A stretch of 64,000 bases of DNA, taken from Pseudomonas fluorescens (lineage in GTDB: Bacteria; Pseudomonadota; Gammaproteobacteria; Pseudomonadales; Pseudomonadaceae). The notes under the pieces were generated by a model. The model had not been told where the DNA came from. It saw nothing but the letters and a program-made list of their open reading frames with translations, and ran no database searches. The position numbers were made by a program, and so were the translations under genes. The stretch spans positions 2,844,501 through 2,908,500 of the forward strand of contig NZ_CP012831.1 in the NCBI RefSeq assembly GCF_001307275.1. Direction: 5' to 3'. Below, in pieces: positions 9,991 to 20,285 of the stretch. The stretch's first letter is position 1. Each line of letters starts with the position of its first letter.

Positions 9991-10194
9991 TCACGAAGTT
10001 TCAAGGCGATCTATGTTCTTGGCAATAACACGCATCGATTGATAGAGTTGCCCCAAGTTATATTCCTTTAGAAATATTTCGATATATTCAGACCATTGAA
10101 GGTCCTTGAATTCAAAGTCAATCAGTGTTGAGGCAATCAACCTGTTCAAGCGGCGTGCCCAGGTAAAAAGTTCGCCCTGAATAGATATATTCAA
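9991..10194 (-). CDS. Possible small protein in an AT-rich gap (uncertain)
   Basis: A 67-codon open frame with a TTG start encodes a mixed charged and aromatic sequence (WARRLNRLIASTLIDFEF, then LKEYNLGQLYQSM). The 9900-10207 interval is visibly richer in A and T than its neighbours. No ribosome binding site is evident and I recognise no family. It is divergent from gltS with 13 bases between. It may be a real small gene, the remnant of a larger one, or chance. The rest of the 363-base gap between the DUF4870 gene and gltS holds only the terminator. Confidence 0.25.
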   Translation of the reverse strand: MNISIQGELFTWARRLNRLIASTLIDFEFKDLQWSEYIEIFLKEYNLGQLYQSMRVIAKNIDRLETS

Positions 10195-10207
10195 AGAATA
10201 AACACTT

Positions 10208-11416
10208 ATGTTTCAGCTCGACTTCTACGGAACCCTTGTCGCCGCCTCTCTAGTGCTTTTGCTGGGGCGCGGTCTTGTTAAACGTGTCGGTTTTCTACGC
10301 GTCTACAATATTCCCGAACCCGTGGCGGGTGGGTTGGTAGTTGCCTTGCTGCTCCTGGCTTTACGGGGGCTTGAAGTTGAAGTGCGTTTTGATACTTCAT
10401 TGCAAACACCCTTGATGCTGGCGTTTTTTGCCACGATTGGCCTGAGTGCGGATTTCGCCAGCCTGAAGAAAGGTGGCCGCGTGGTGGGGATTTTCCTGTT
10501 GGCGGTCACCGGCCTGTTGGTGGTCCAGAATGCCATGGGCATCGGACTCGCAAAAGCACTGGGGCTCGATCCGTTGATGGGATTGCTGACCGGCTCGATT
10601 ACCTTGGCGGGCGGTCACGGCACCGGTGCGGCGTGGGGAACGGTGTTCAGCGAGAAGTTCGGTCTGGCTTCCGCCTCCGAGCTTGCGATGGCTTCTGCGA
10701 CGTTTGGCTTGGTGTTGGGTGGCTTGATCGGTGGGCCGGTTGCGCGCCTGCTCATCAAGCGTGTCCAATCGCCCGGCGGCCTTGAGCCAGAAAAGCCCCG
10801 CGTGCCCAAGGGCTTCGAACAGCCAAACAAGGAGCGCTCGATTACGCCATTTTCGTTTATCGAGACGCTCGCCTTGATCGCGGTCAGCCTGTTGGCCGGT
10901 ACGCTCCTGAATGGACAGCTCCACGACACCGCATTCGAGTTGCCGACGTTCGTTTGTGTTCTTTTCGTGGGCGTGATCCTGCGCAACGGGCTTTCGGCAC
11001 TTGGCCTGTATCAGGTATTCGAGCGAGAAGTGTCCGTGCTCGGCAACGTCAGCTTGTCACTGTTCCTGGCGATCGCCTTGATGTCACTCAAGTTGTGGGA
11101 CCTGGCGTCATTGGCCTTGCCGATCTTCATCATTCTGGCGGCCCAGACATTGGTCATGGCCCTGTTTGCGATTTTCGTGACGTTCAGGCTCATGGGCAGT
11201 CACTACGATGCCGCGGTATTGGCGGCAGGGCATTGCGGTTTTGGACTGGGCGCCACGCCAACGGCCATCGCCAACATGCAGGCCGTGACGCAGCGCTACG
11301 GACCTTCGCAGATAGCGTTTCTGGTGGTGCCGATGGTAGGGGCGTTCTTCATCGACCTCATTAACGTCATCGTCATCAAGTTGTATCTGGCCCTGCCGTT
11401 TTTTGCCGTGGCTTGA
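10208..11416 (+). CDS. gltS: Sodium/glutamate symporter
   Basis: Predicted 402-residue inner-membrane GltS-type carrier that imports glutamate with sodium. About ten to twelve hydrophobic helices form two inverted halves. Each half has the glycine-rich re-entrant motif: GSITLAGGHGTGAAWG in the first and AAGHCGFGLGATPTAIANM in the second. Length matches GltS (about 401). It sits between the DUF4870 gene and crc, which are neighbours in P. aeruginosa as I recall, so it may be an insertion relative to that order. It ends at a terminator shared with the convergent crc. Confidence 0.93.
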   Translation: MFQLDFYGTLVAASLVLLLGRGLVKRVGFLRVYNIPEPVAGGLVVALLLLALRGLEVEVRFDTSLQTPLMLAFFATIGLSADFASLKKGGRVVGIFLLAVTGLLVVQNAMGIGLAKALGLDPLMGLLTGSITLAGGHGTGAAWGTVFSEKFGLASASELAMASATFGLVLGGLIGGPVARLLIKRVQSPGGLEPEKPRVPKGFEQPNKERSITPFSFIETLALIAVSLLAGTLLNGQLHDTAFELPTFVCVLFVGVILRNGLSALGLYQVFEREVSVLGNVSLSLFLAIALMSLKLWDLASLALPIFIILAAQTLVMALFAIFVTFRLMGSHYDAAVLAAGHCGFGLGATPTAIANMQAVTQRYGPSQIAFLVVPMVGAFFIDLINVIVIKLYLALPFFAVA

Positions 11417-11442
11417 TGCTCGAGGCGGTAGCGCGCTCCATG

Positions 11443-11477
11443 AAAAATGCCCGTATCTTGCGATACGGGCATTTTTT
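11443..11477. terminator. Bidirectional terminator between gltS and crc
   Basis: A run of A, the stem TGCCCGTATC with GATACGGGCA around TTGC, and a T run can serve both convergent genes. The CCCGTATC core is repeated in the terminators at 20854 and 21311. Confidence 0.87.
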
Positions 11478-11511
11478 GGGGCGGTCGGCCTGAAGGCTGT
11501 CGCCGATACGC

Positions 11512-12291
11512 TTAGATGGTCAGCGTCCAGTCGTAATCCACGATCAGCGGCGCATGCTGCGAGAACCGTGGCTGGCGCGGCAGGCGGGCGCTGCGTACGA
11601 AGCGGCGCAGCCCAGGCGTCAGCAACTGGTAGTCGAAGCGCCAACCGAGGTTGAGCATTTCGGCCTGCTCGTTGTCCGGCCACCAGCTGTACTGGTCGCC
11701 TTCGCGGCTGACTTCACGCAGGGCATCGACATAACCCATGTTGCCAATGATCTCGTCCATCCAGGCCCGTTCCGGCGCCAGGAAACCAGGAGATTGCTGG
11801 CTGTCGCGCCAGTTCTTGATATCCAGCTTCTGTTGCGCCACGTACAGCGAGCCACAATAGATGTACTCGCGACGTTTGCGCCGCTGTTTATCCAGGTAAC
11901 GGGCGAAGTCGTCCATCAACTTGAATTTCTGATTCAAATCTTCATCGCCGTTCTGCCCCGAAGGGAGCAGTAAGGTCGCGATGCTGACCTTGTCGAAATC
12001 GGCTTGCAGGTAGCGCCCGTAGCGGTCCGCCGTCTCGAAACCGAGACCGTTGATGACAGCCTTCGGTTGCAGCCGCGAGTACAAAGCCACGCCACCCTGG
12101 GCGGGGACTTCGGCATCGCAGGCATAAAGGAAGTAACCATCCAGTTGGAAGGCTGCATCGTCCAGTTCAAAGGCGGAGGCGCGGGTGTCCTGCAGGCAGA
12201 TGACGTCGGCATTCTGTGCTTGCAGCCAACTGAGCAAACCACGCTCCACTGCAGCCTGAATACCATTGACGTTCACACTGATGATCCGCAT
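11512..12291 (-). CDS. crc: Catabolite repression control protein Crc
   Basis: Predicted 259-residue global regulator that acts with Hfq to block translation of catabolic mRNAs when preferred carbon sources are present. It has an exonuclease III-like fold (MRIISVNVNGIQAAVERG at the start) but altered catalytic residues. The ExoIII Glu site reads LQDTRAS, the Asp-Met-Asn site reads CGSLYV, and the final SDHAP motif reads SQHAP. These changes are those of Crc, which lacks nuclease activity. The ATG at 12291 matches P. aeruginosa Crc and excludes a four-residue extension. Divergent from pyrE, as in other pseudomonads. Confidence 0.96.
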   Translation of the reverse strand: MRIISVNVNGIQAAVERGLLSWLQAQNADVICLQDTRASAFELDDAAFQLDGYFLYACDAEVPAQGGVALYSRLQPKAVINGLGFETADRYGRYLQADFDKVSIATLLLPSGQNGDEDLNQKFKLMDDFARYLDKQRRKRREYIYCGSLYVAQQKLDIKNWRDSQQSPGFLAPERAWMDEIIGNMGYVDALREVSREGDQYSWWPDNEQAEMLNLGWRFDYQLLTPGLRRFVRSARLPRQPRFSQHAPLIVDYDWTLTI

Positions 12292-12312
12292 AAATGGCCC
12301 CAAAAATCACGT

Positions 12313-12329
12313 GCGTGTATGATACACGC
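12313..12329. promoter_or_regulatory. 17-base palindrome between crc and pyrE
   Basis: GCGTGTAT and ATACACGC form a perfect eight-base inverted repeat around one G. It lies 21 bases before the crc start (minus strand) and 45 bases before pyrE. The symmetry is certain; a role as an operator is inferred. Confidence 0.4.
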
Positions 12330-12373
12330 CGTGTACCTATTTAGCTAAATCCGCGGTATTTGAGGCTTTTTTC

Positions 12374-13018
12374 ATGCAGGCGTATCAGCGCGATTTCATT
12401 CGCTTTGCCATCGATCGCGGGGTTTTGCGCTTCGGTGAATTCACCCTCAAGTCCGGGCGCACCAGCCCGTACTTCTTCAATGCGGGCCTGTTCAACAGCG
12501 GAACCGCCCTGGCGCAGTTGGGCCGTTTCTATGCGGCGGCCATCGTCGAGAGCGGCATCCCGTTCGACGTATTGTTCGGCCCGGCCTACAAAGGCATCCC
12601 GCTGGCCGCCACCACCGCCGTCGCCCTGGCCGAACACCACGGCCGCGACCTGCCCTGGTGTTTCAACCGCAAGGAAGCCAAGGCCCACGGCGAAGGCGGC
12701 AGCCTGGTCGGCGCGCCGCTGACCGGCGATGTGTTGATCATCGACGACGTGATCACCGCCGGGACCGCCATTCGCGAAGTGATGCAGATCATCGCTTCCC
12801 AGGAAGGTGCCAAGGCGGCCGGCGTGCTGATCGCCCTGAACCGTCAGGAGCGCGGCAACGGTGAGTTGTCGGCGATCCAGGAAGTGGAGCGCGATTTCGG
12901 CATTCCGGTGATCAGCATCGTGTCACTGAACCAGGTGCTGGAGTTTTTGGCCGACGACCCGCAGCTCAAGCAGCATTTGCCGGCGGTTGAGGCTTATCGC
13001 GCGCAGTTCGGTGTCTAA
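12374..13018 (+). CDS. pyrE: Orotate phosphoribosyltransferase
   Basis: Predicted 214-residue enzyme of de novo pyrimidine synthesis that joins orotate to PRPP to give OMP. The PRPP-binding motif [13 protein letters not shown] lies near residues 121-133. The [17 protein letters not shown] block near residues 19-35 binds orotate. Length matches the family (213). It converges on argB with a terminator and a REP pair between them. Confidence 0.97.
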   Translation: MQAYQRDFIRFAIDRGVLRFGEFTLKSGRTSPYFFNAGLFNSGTALAQLGRFYAAAIVESGIPFDVLFGPAYKGIPLAATTAVALAEHHGRDLPWCFNRKEAKAHGEGGSLVGAPLTGDVLIIDDVITAGTAIREVMQIIASQEGAKAAGVLIALNRQERGNGELSAIQEVERDFGIPVISIVSLNQVLEFLADDPQLKQHLPAVEAYRAQFGV

Positions 13019-13037
13019 AAGGCCTGCGCTAAACCCC

Positions 13038-13126
13038 TGTGGGAGCGAGCTTGCTCGCGATGGCGGCTTACCCTCAGCATTACTATTGACTGACCCACTG
13101 CTATCGCGAGCAAGCTCGCTCCCACA
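13038..13126. repeat. REP doublet (REPIN-like)
   Basis: Two inverted copies of the palindromic core GTGGGAGCGAGCTTGCTCGC flank about 35 bases. It is one of the commonest repeat types in fluorescent pseudomonads and lies between pyrE and argB. Confidence 0.9.
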
Positions 13127-13136
13127 GTAGCCAGAC

Positions 13137-13179
13137 AAAAAAAGACCCCGCTCAACCAGGTTGAGCGGGGTCTTTTTTT
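13137..13179. terminator. Bidirectional terminator between pyrE and argB
   Basis: The stem GACCCCGCTCAA with TTGAGCGGGGTC is flanked by seven A and seven T residues, so it can end both convergent genes. Confidence 0.92.
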
Positions 13180-13190
13180 ACCGGTATCGC

Positions 13191-14096
<906 letters not shown>

Positions 14097-14123
14097 TCAG
14101 GGCTCCGGTAGTGCTTCAAAAAA

Positions 14124-15521
14124 TCAAAACGGTAGTTGGAGATCAGGTGCAACACGTTTGAGTTGGGTGTGGAACACGTCCTTGATGCGCTGCAGTTCGG
14201 CCTCGTTGTCGGCCTCGAAACGCAGCACCAGCACCGGGGTGGTGTTGGACGCGCGGACCAGGCCCCAGCCTTGTGGGTAGTCGACCCGTACACCGTCGAT
14301 GGTGGTCAGTTCGGCGCCTTCGCCCCACTGGGCGTCGTGCAGTGCATCAATGATGCTGAATTTGCTCTCTTCGGTCACATGGATATTGATTTCCGGCGTA
14401 GAAATATCGTTCGGGAAGGTCGCGAACAACTCTTCGGCCGTGGATTTTTCCTTGCTGAGGATCTCCAGCAGGCGCGCGGCGCTGTAGATACCGTCGTCGA
14501 AACCGAACCAGCGCTCCTTGAAGAAGATGTGGCCGCTCATTTCACCGGCCAGCAGGGCGCCGCTCTGTTTCATTTTCTTCTTGATCAACGAATGACCGGT
14601 TTTCCACATCAGCGGGCGACCGCCATATTCCTTGATCAGCGGGACCAGGCGACGGGTGCACTTAACGTCGAAGATGATTTCGGCGTTCGGATTGCGCGCC
14701 ACCACGTCGCGAGCGAACAGCATCAACAGGCGGTCGGGGAACACCACGCTGCCGGTATTGGTCACCACGCCGACGCGGTCGCCGTCGCCGTCGAAGGCCA
14801 GGCCCAGGTCGGCGTTGGTTTCCTTGACCTTGGCGATCAGGTCTTGCAGGTTTTCCAGTTTGCCCGGGTCCGGGTGGTGGTTAGGGAAGTTGCCGTCCAC
14901 GTCGCAGAACAGCGGGATGACTTCGCAGTTCAGGGCTTCGATCAGTTGCGGAGCGATCACGCCGGCCGCGCCGTTGCCGCAGTCGACCACCACTTTCAGG
15001 CGTCGGGCGAGCTTCACGTCCTTGACGATCTCGTCGTTGTAGCGCTCGAGGATGTCGACCTTGGTCACGCTGCCCTGGCCGCTGCTCAGGTCGTTGGTCT
15101 TGAGGCGGGTGTGCAGGGCCTGGATCTGCTCGTTGGCGAGGGTGTCGCCGGCGATGACGATCTTGAAGCCGTTGTAGTTCGACGGGTTGTGGCTGCCGGT
15201 GAGCATGACCCCGGACTTGCCGGCCAGCACGTTGGCGGCGTAGTACAGCGCAGGCGTGGGCACCAGGCCCACGTCACTGACGTGGCAGCCGCTGTCGGCA
15301 ACGCCTTTGATCAATTGTTCGACCAGCTCGGGGCCCGACAAGCGGCCGTCGCGGCCGACGCACACGTTCGGTTCACCCTGGGCCAGACTCTGGGAGCCAA
15401 TGGCGCGACCGATCCAGTAGGCGGTTTCGGCTGTGAGGGTTTCCGGTACCACGCCACGGATGTCGTAGGCGCGGAAGATGCTATCAGGGAAGATCGGGGC
15501 GATTGCGGCTGGGGTGTTCAT
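14124..15521 (-). CDS. algC: Phosphomannomutase/phosphoglucomutase AlgC
   Basis: Predicted 465-residue enzyme interconverting hexose 1- and 6-phosphates for alginate, LPS and rhamnolipid precursors. The phosphoserine loop TGSHNPSNYNGFK lies near residues 107-119, the metal loop DGDGDR near 240-245, and the sugar-binding loop GEMSGH near 326-331. The C-terminal phosphate-binding segment includes RASNTTP. Length matches P. aeruginosa AlgC (463). It sits between dut and argB, in the order known from P. aeruginosa. The 258 bases upstream contain only a hairpin near dut and presumably its own promoter. Confidence 0.97.
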   Translation of the reverse strand: MNTPAAIAPIFPDSIFRAYDIRGVVPETLTAETAYWIGRAIGSQSLAQGEPNVCVGRDGRLSGPELVEQLIKGVADSGCHVSDVGLVPTPALYYAANVLAGKSGVMLTGSHNPSNYNGFKIVIAGDTLANEQIQALHTRLKTNDLSSGQGSVTKVDILERYNDEIVKDVKLARRLKVVVDCGNGAAGVIAPQLIEALNCEVIPLFCDVDGNFPNHHPDPGKLENLQDLIAKVKETNADLGLAFDGDGDRVGVVTNTGSVVFPDRLLMLFARDVVARNPNAEIIFDVKCTRRLVPLIKEYGGRPLMWKTGHSLIKKKMKQSGALLAGEMSGHIFFKERWFGFDDGIYSAARLLEILSKEKSTAEELFATFPNDISTPEINIHVTEESKFSIIDALHDAQWGEGAELTTIDGVRVDYPQGWGLVRASNTTPVLVLRFEADNEAELQRIKDVFHTQLKRVAPDLQLPF

Positions 15522-15743
15522 GGGCGGGGCGCTCTATCAGGAAAGTGACTGGACAGGCCGACGCTGGGCGTCGGCAGGCTCAAGCTGAAGGGTATGACGG
15601 CGTTTTTGACAGAGAGTTCGTGGTGGGAAATTGCCATGAGACAGCGTTACCCCGGCCTCGCTCGCCTAATACATTGATTCCGGATGGGAAACCTAGCAGA
15701 AAGCCATTGCGCATTTTTTGTCCTGAAACAGAAGCTTAACAAA

Positions 15744-15768
15744 CGGGCCGGGCAGAACGCCCGGCCCG
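15744..15768 (-). terminator. Hairpin after dut
   Basis: A ten-pair GC stem, CGGGCCGGGC with GCCCGGCCCG around AGAAC, lies 12 bases after the dut stop on the minus strand. The T tract after it is short (TTT), so termination may be partial. Confidence 0.55.
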
Positions 15769-15779
15769 GAACTGCACGG

Positions 15780-16235
15780 TCAATGGCTGCCGGAGTGCCC
15801 GAAACCACCGGCGCCGCGCTGGCTCTCGTCGAACTCCTCGACCAGTTCGAAGTGGGCCTGGACCACCGGCACCAGCACCAACTGCGCGATGCGCTCGCCC
15901 ACGGCAATGTTGAAAGCCGTTTGGCCGCGGTTCCAGCACGACACCATCAGTTCGCCCTGGTAGTCGGAATCGATCAGGCCCACCAGGTTGCCCAGCACGA
16001 TGCCGTGCTTGTGGCCCAGGCCCGAGCGCGGCAGGATCAGCGCGGCCAGGCCCGGGTCGCCGATGTACACCGACAGGCCGGTAGGAATCAGCAGGGTCTG
16101 GCCTGGTTCCAGGATCGTGTCCTGCTTGAGCATCGCCCGCAGGTCGAGGCCGGCGGAGCCCGGTGTGGCGTATTGCGGCAGCGGGAATTCGCTACCGATG
16201 CGTGGATCGAGAATCTTGGCTTGTAAGGCGTGCAT
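15780..16235 (-). CDS. dut: Deoxyuridine triphosphate nucleotidohydrolase
   Basis: Predicted 151-residue dUTPase, which removes dUTP and supplies dUMP for thymidylate synthesis. The five trimeric dUTPase motifs are visible: [33 protein letters not shown] and the C-terminal [10 protein letters not shown] arm. Length equals the family norm (151-152). It starts five bases after coaBC ends on the same strand, so the two form a tight operon, an arrangement shared with E. coli and P. aeruginosa. Confidence 0.97.
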   Translation of the reverse strand: MHALQAKILDPRIGSEFPLPQYATPGSAGLDLRAMLKQDTILEPGQTLLIPTGLSVYIGDPGLAALILPRSGLGHKHGIVLGNLVGLIDSDYQGELMVSCWNRGQTAFNIAVGERIAQLVLVPVVQAHFELVEEFDESQRGAGGFGHSGSH

Positions 16236-16240
16236 GAAAA

Positions 16241-17449
16241 TTAAACCTGGTTCAGACGTTCGGCGATAAAAGTGATCAGCTGGCGGGCAATCTTGCTCTT
16301 GCTGGTCTGGGCGAAAAGCGTGGCGTGCAACTGGCGGTCGATCACGCTGCAGGCGTTTTCTTCGCTGTTGAAGCCGATGCTCGGATTGGCGACGTCGTTG
16401 GCGACGATCAAGTCGAGGTTCTTGTCCTTGAGCTTGCGGGCAGCGTAATCGAGCAGGTGTTCGGTCTCGGCGGCGAAGCCGACACTGAACGGACGGTCGG
16501 GGCGGGTGGCGATGCTGGCCAGGATGTCCGGGTTGCGCACCATTTGTAGTAGCAGGCCGTCGCCGCTTGTAGGGTCTTTCTTCAATTTTTGCGGGGCAAC
16601 GACTTCGGGGCGGTAGTCCGCTACCGCAGCCGAGGCGATGAACAGGTCGCAGGGGATGGCCGCTTCACAGGCCGCGAGCATGTCCCGGGCACTGACCACG
16701 TCGATGCGCGTGACCCGGTCCGGGGTTGGCAGGTGCACGGGGCCGGTGATCAGCGTCACCCGGGCGCCGGCTTCCACGGCGGCTTCGGCCAGGGCGAAGC
16801 CCATTTTCCCGGAGCTGTGGTTGGTGATGTAGCGCACCGGGTCGATGTTTTCCTGGGTCGGCCCGGCGGTGATCAGCACGTGCTTGCCGGTCAGGGCCTG
16901 GCGCTGGAAGCAGTCGGCGGCGCACTGGGCCAGGTCCGTGGCTTCGAGCATGCGCCCCATGCCGACATCGCCGCAGGCCTGGCTGCCGGAGGCCGGGCCA
17001 AAGACTTTCAGGGCGCGGCTTTCCAGCAGTTGCAGGTTGGCCTGGGTGGCCGGGTCGCGCCACATGGCCTGGTTCATGGCGGGTGCGACGGCGACCACGG
17101 CGTCGGTGGCGAGCACCAGGGTGGTCAACAGGTCGTCGGCGATGCCTTGGGCCAGGCGGGCGATCAGGTCGGCCGTGGCCGGGGCGATCAGCACCAGGTC
17201 GGCCCACTTGGCCAGTTCGATATGGCCCATGGCGGCTTCGGCCGCCGGGTCGAGCAAGTCCAGGTGGACCGGGTGCCCCGACAGGGCTTGCATGGTCAGT
17301 GGGGTAATGAACTCGCTGCCGCCACGGGTCATGACGACCCGTACTTCCGCGCCCTGGTCGATGAGTCGGCGAACCAGCTCGGCGCTCTTGTAGGCGGCAA
17401 TGCCGCCGCCGACGCCCAGAACGATGCGTTTCCGATACAGCCGCTGCAT
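16241..17449 (-). CDS. coaBC: Bifunctional CoaBC (PPC decarboxylase/synthetase)
   Basis: Predicted 402-residue fusion for two coenzyme A steps. The N-terminal flavoprotein decarboxylase (CoaC, about 1-190) has [13 protein letters not shown], the catalytic His in [11 protein letters not shown], Asn in APAMNQAMW, and the active-site Cys in [12 protein letters not shown]. The C-terminal synthetase (CoaB, about 190-402) has [17 protein letters not shown] and KMGFALAEA. It is divergent from radC, 145 bases apart, and is followed directly by dut. Confidence 0.96.
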   Translation of the reverse strand: MQRLYRKRIVLGVGGGIAAYKSAELVRRLIDQGAEVRVVMTRGGSEFITPLTMQALSGHPVHLDLLDPAAEAAMGHIELAKWADLVLIAPATADLIARLAQGIADDLLTTLVLATDAVVAVAPAMNQAMWRDPATQANLQLLESRALKVFGPASGSQACGDVGMGRMLEATDLAQCAADCFQRQALTGKHVLITAGPTQENIDPVRYITNHSSGKMGFALAEAAVEAGARVTLITGPVHLPTPDRVTRIDVVSARDMLAACEAAIPCDLFIASAAVADYRPEVVAPQKLKKDPTSGDGLLLQMVRNPDILASIATRPDRPFSVGFAAETEHLLDYAARKLKDKNLDLIVANDVANPSIGFNSEENACSVIDRQLHATLFAQTSKSKIARQLITFIAERLNQV

Positions 17450-17593
17450 AGGCCTGCCTTTCGATTTCAGTGGTCAGTGCAAGGCGAACCCCTTGGCAGC
17501 AGCTGCCAGGGTGCAAATCACCTGCAAAAAAGATGGGCTACGATATCACAGCGACCGCTACGGAACAGCGGCGCCCACAATCAGGGAGATGCC

Positions 17594-18268
17594 ATGAGTA
17601 TTCGCGATTGGCCTGTGGCCGAGCGGCCGCGGGAGAGGTTATTGGCGCTGGGGGCGGGGAGTCTTTCGGACGCCGAGCTGCTGGCGATTTTTTTACGAAC
17701 CGGCGTGTCCGGCAAAAGCGCGGTGGATCTGGCGCGACAACTGTTGATTCAATTTGGCAGCCTGCGCGCGCTGCTTGAAGCGGATCAGATCACATTCAGT
17801 AACCACATGGGGCTCGGGCCGGCGAAGTTTGCCCAACTGCAGGCGGCTCAGGAAATGAGTCGGCGGCATTTGGCTGAACGGGCGCGGGAAAAGACCATGC
17901 TGGAAAGCCCGTTCGCGGTTCGTGAATACCTCAAGTCCATGCTGCGTCACGAACCCCACGAGGTGTTCGGTTGCCTGTTTCTCAACGCCAAGCACCAGGT
18001 GCTGACCTTCGAGGCGCTGTTTCGCGGTTCTATCGACAGCGCCAGTGTCCATCCCCGGCAGGTGGTCAAGCGCGCCCTGGCCCACAACGCCGCCGCGTTG
18101 ATCCTGTGCCACAACCACCCCTCCGGCAACACCGAGCCCAGCCAGGCCGACCGGGTGCTCACCGAGCGGCTCCAGGAGGCCCTGGAACTGATCGACGTGC
18201 GGGTGCTCGACCACTTCATTGTTGGCGATGGGGAGCCGCTGTCGATGGCGGAGTATGGGTGGATGTAG
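17594..18268 (+). CDS. radC: RadC family JAMM-domain protein
   Basis: Predicted 224-residue RadC-like protein. It has an N-terminal helix-hairpin-helix part (about 1-100) and a JAMM/MPN+ metalloprotease-like domain with [16 protein letters not shown], giving the His-x-His...Asp metal ligands, and an upstream Glu in HEVFGCLFL. The historical link to DNA repair is doubtful and the biochemical role is unsettled. The frame is open far upstream, but the ATG at 17594 gives the family length, with GGGAGA six bases before it. Divergent from coaBC. Confidence 0.93.
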   Translation: MSIRDWPVAERPRERLLALGAGSLSDAELLAIFLRTGVSGKSAVDLARQLLIQFGSLRALLEADQITFSNHMGLGPAKFAQLQAAQEMSRRHLAERAREKTMLESPFAVREYLKSMLRHEPHEVFGCLFLNAKHQVLTFEALFRGSIDSASVHPRQVVKRALAHNAAALILCHNHPSGNTEPSQADRVLTERLQEALELIDVRVLDHFIVGDGEPLSMAEYGWM

Positions 18269-18293
18269 CCAGGGTCATGCTTGAATAATCCCT

Positions 18294-18386
18294 TGTGAGA
18301 GCAAAGCTTGCTCGCGATGACGTCGACACAGACAACACTTCTGTTGGCTGTAAAACCGCTATCGCGAGCAAGCTTTGCTCCCACAG
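18294..18386. repeat. Diverged REP doublet
   Basis: Two inverted REP copies in which the core reads GAGCAAAGCTTGCTCGCGAT flank about 40 bases. It is followed by a short direct duplication of GGCTCCCACAGG. Confidence 0.82.
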
Positions 18387-18409
18387 GCTCCCACAGGAGG
18401 GGACTGTGG

Positions 18410-19996
18410 TTACTTGAGGCTGACCTTGGAGTAATCCTGCCGTCCAAACGGGCTCACCGCATAACCCTGCACATCCTTGCGGGTCAGTGCGAAGGCGGTG
18501 GGGTGCGCCAGGGGCAGCCACAGGGCCTGCTGCTGGATCTGGGCCTGGGCCTGCTCGTAGAGCTTGGCGCGCACGCCTTGTTCGCCGGTGGTCTTGCCGG
18601 CGCTGATCAGTTTGTCCAGGTCCGGGTTGCAGTAGCGGGCGAAGTTGGTGCCGGACTTGAGTGCCGCGCAGGAAAACTGCGGAGTGAGGAAGTTGTCCGG
18701 GTCGCCGTTGTCGCCGGCCCAGCCCATGAACAGCAGGTCATGTTCGCCGGCCTTGGCGCGGCGGATCAGTTCGCCCCATTCGATCACGCGGATTTCCGCC
18801 TGGATGCCGATCTGCGCCAGGTCGGATTGCAGCAGCTGGGCGCCAACGCTGGGGTTGGGGTTCAGCAGGCTGCCGGAAGGGCGGGTCCAGATGGTGGTCT
18901 GGAAGCCTTCCTTCAAGCCGGCCTTGGCCAGCAGGTCGCGGGCCTTCGCTGGGTCGTGGGCGTAGCCGGGCAGGCTTTTGGCGTAGCTCCAGGTGTTGGG
19001 CGGGTAGGGGCCGTTGGCGGCTTCGGCGGTGCCTTCGAAGACGGTCTTGAGGTAGCTGGCCTTGTCGAAGGCCAGGTTGATGGCTTGTCGCACCTCAGGC
19101 TTGTCCAGTGGCGGATGTTGGCTGTTGATCGCCACGAACGCGGTCATGAAGGCGTCGGTCTGGGCCACGCTCAGGGTCGATTCCTGCCGGGCGGCCTGGA
19201 CGTCCAGCGGCTTGGGCGACAAGGCGATCTGGCATTCGTTGCGGCGCAGTTTCTGCAGGCGCACATTGGCATCCGGCGTGATAGCGAAGACCAGCGGGTC
19301 CACTTTGGGCTTGCCGCCGAAATAGGCGTCGTTGGCCTTGTAGCGGATCGAGGCATCCTTCTGGAACCGGCTGAAGATGAACGGGCCGGTGCCGATCGGC
19401 TGATTGTTGAGTTTTTCCGGCGTGCCGGCCTGCATCAGTTGATCGGCGTATTCGGCCGAATAGATGGAGGCAAAGCCCATGCTCAACGTTGCCAGGAAGG
19501 TCGAATCGGCGTGATCGAGGGTGAAACGCACGGTCAGCGGGTCCAGGGCGTCGATTTTCTTGATCAGCGCCGGCAATTGCATGGACTGGGCGTGGGGGAA
19601 GCCGCTTTGCGCAACCTTGTGCCACGGGTTCGCCGGGTCGAGCATGCGCTCGAAGCTGAACTTCACGTCCTCGGCGGTCAGGTCGCGGCGCGGCGTGAAG
19701 TACTCGGTGTGATGGAACTTGACCTGTGGCCGCAGCTTGAACACGTAGGTCAGGCCATCGGTAGAGATTTCCCAGCGCTCGGCCAGGCTGGGGACCACTT
19801 TGCCGCTGGCGGTATCGAAATCCACCAGGCGGTTCATCAGCACGTCGGCGGAGGCGTTGGTGGTGGTCAGGGAGTTGTACTGGACGACATCGAACCCTTC
19901 CGGGCTGGCTTCGGTGCAGACGCTCAGGGCGGCGGCCCAAGCCTGCGGGGTGATCAGCAGAGGGGCGAGCAACAACGGTAGGGCAGCGAGGCGCAT
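18410..19996 (-). CDS. Periplasmic peptide-type ABC substrate-binding protein
   Basis: Predicted 528-residue family 5 solute-binding protein (DppA/OppA/SapA type). A Sec signal ends at an AWA-type cleavage site near residue 22. The mature protein begins with the family pattern SVCTEASPEGFD, and NQPIGTGPFIF and DLLFMGWAGDNGDPDNF follow. The ATG at 19996 has AGGAAA six bases upstream, so the six-residue longer frame is not used. No permease or ATPase gene adjoins it, so it must work with a transporter encoded elsewhere. The ligand is unknown; di- or oligopeptides are likely. It is on the opposite strand to rpmB. Confidence 0.9.
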   Translation of the reverse strand: MRLAALPLLLAPLLITPQAWAAALSVCTEASPEGFDVVQYNSLTTTNASADVLMNRLVDFDTASGKVVPSLAERWEISTDGLTYVFKLRPQVKFHHTEYFTPRRDLTAEDVKFSFERMLDPANPWHKVAQSGFPHAQSMQLPALIKKIDALDPLTVRFTLDHADSTFLATLSMGFASIYSAEYADQLMQAGTPEKLNNQPIGTGPFIFSRFQKDASIRYKANDAYFGGKPKVDPLVFAITPDANVRLQKLRRNECQIALSPKPLDVQAARQESTLSVAQTDAFMTAFVAINSQHPPLDKPEVRQAINLAFDKASYLKTVFEGTAEAANGPYPPNTWSYAKSLPGYAHDPAKARDLLAKAGLKEGFQTTIWTRPSGSLLNPNPSVGAQLLQSDLAQIGIQAEIRVIEWGELIRRAKAGEHDLLFMGWAGDNGDPDNFLTPQFSCAALKSGTNFARYCNPDLDKLISAGKTTGEQGVRAKLYEQAQAQIQQQALWLPLAHPTAFALTRKDVQGYAVSPFGRQDYSKVSLK

Positions 19997-20256
19997 GGTC
20001 GGTTTCCTGTGCAAGTCGAAGGCCCATCTGCGAGTGCAGTCTGGAAAAGGCCTACCCTAGTGGGCTCGCTGCCAAATGACTATCCCCTTTTTGCATTTTC
20101 CGGCACTCTGCGGCGACGGGATGGGTGGCCAGAACCTACCGCACGTGAAAAAAACCTGCGTGCAGCGACGAGCGGTCAGGGGCCGTGCCAGCCTCTGCCC
20201 CAGCCGTCCGAGGCGGTTAACCGATGTTTCTTCAGAAAGACAAATCACATCGGCTG

Positions 20257-20285
20257 TTGTTGCGCTGTGGTCTTTCTGGTATAAA
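20257..20285 (+). promoter_or_regulatory. Sigma-70-type promoter of rpmB-rpmG
   Basis: A -35 hexamer TTGTTG at 20257-20262 and a -10 hexamer TATAAA at 20280-20285 are 17 bases apart. This predicts a leader of about 140 bases before rpmB. The rest of the 437-base gap upstream of rpmB shows no gene. Confidence 0.62.

Noticed and set aside
16589..17593. Extension of the radC frame by about 335 codons upstream.
   Set aside because: It overlaps coaBC on the other strand and has no homology; the family length fits the ATG at 17594.
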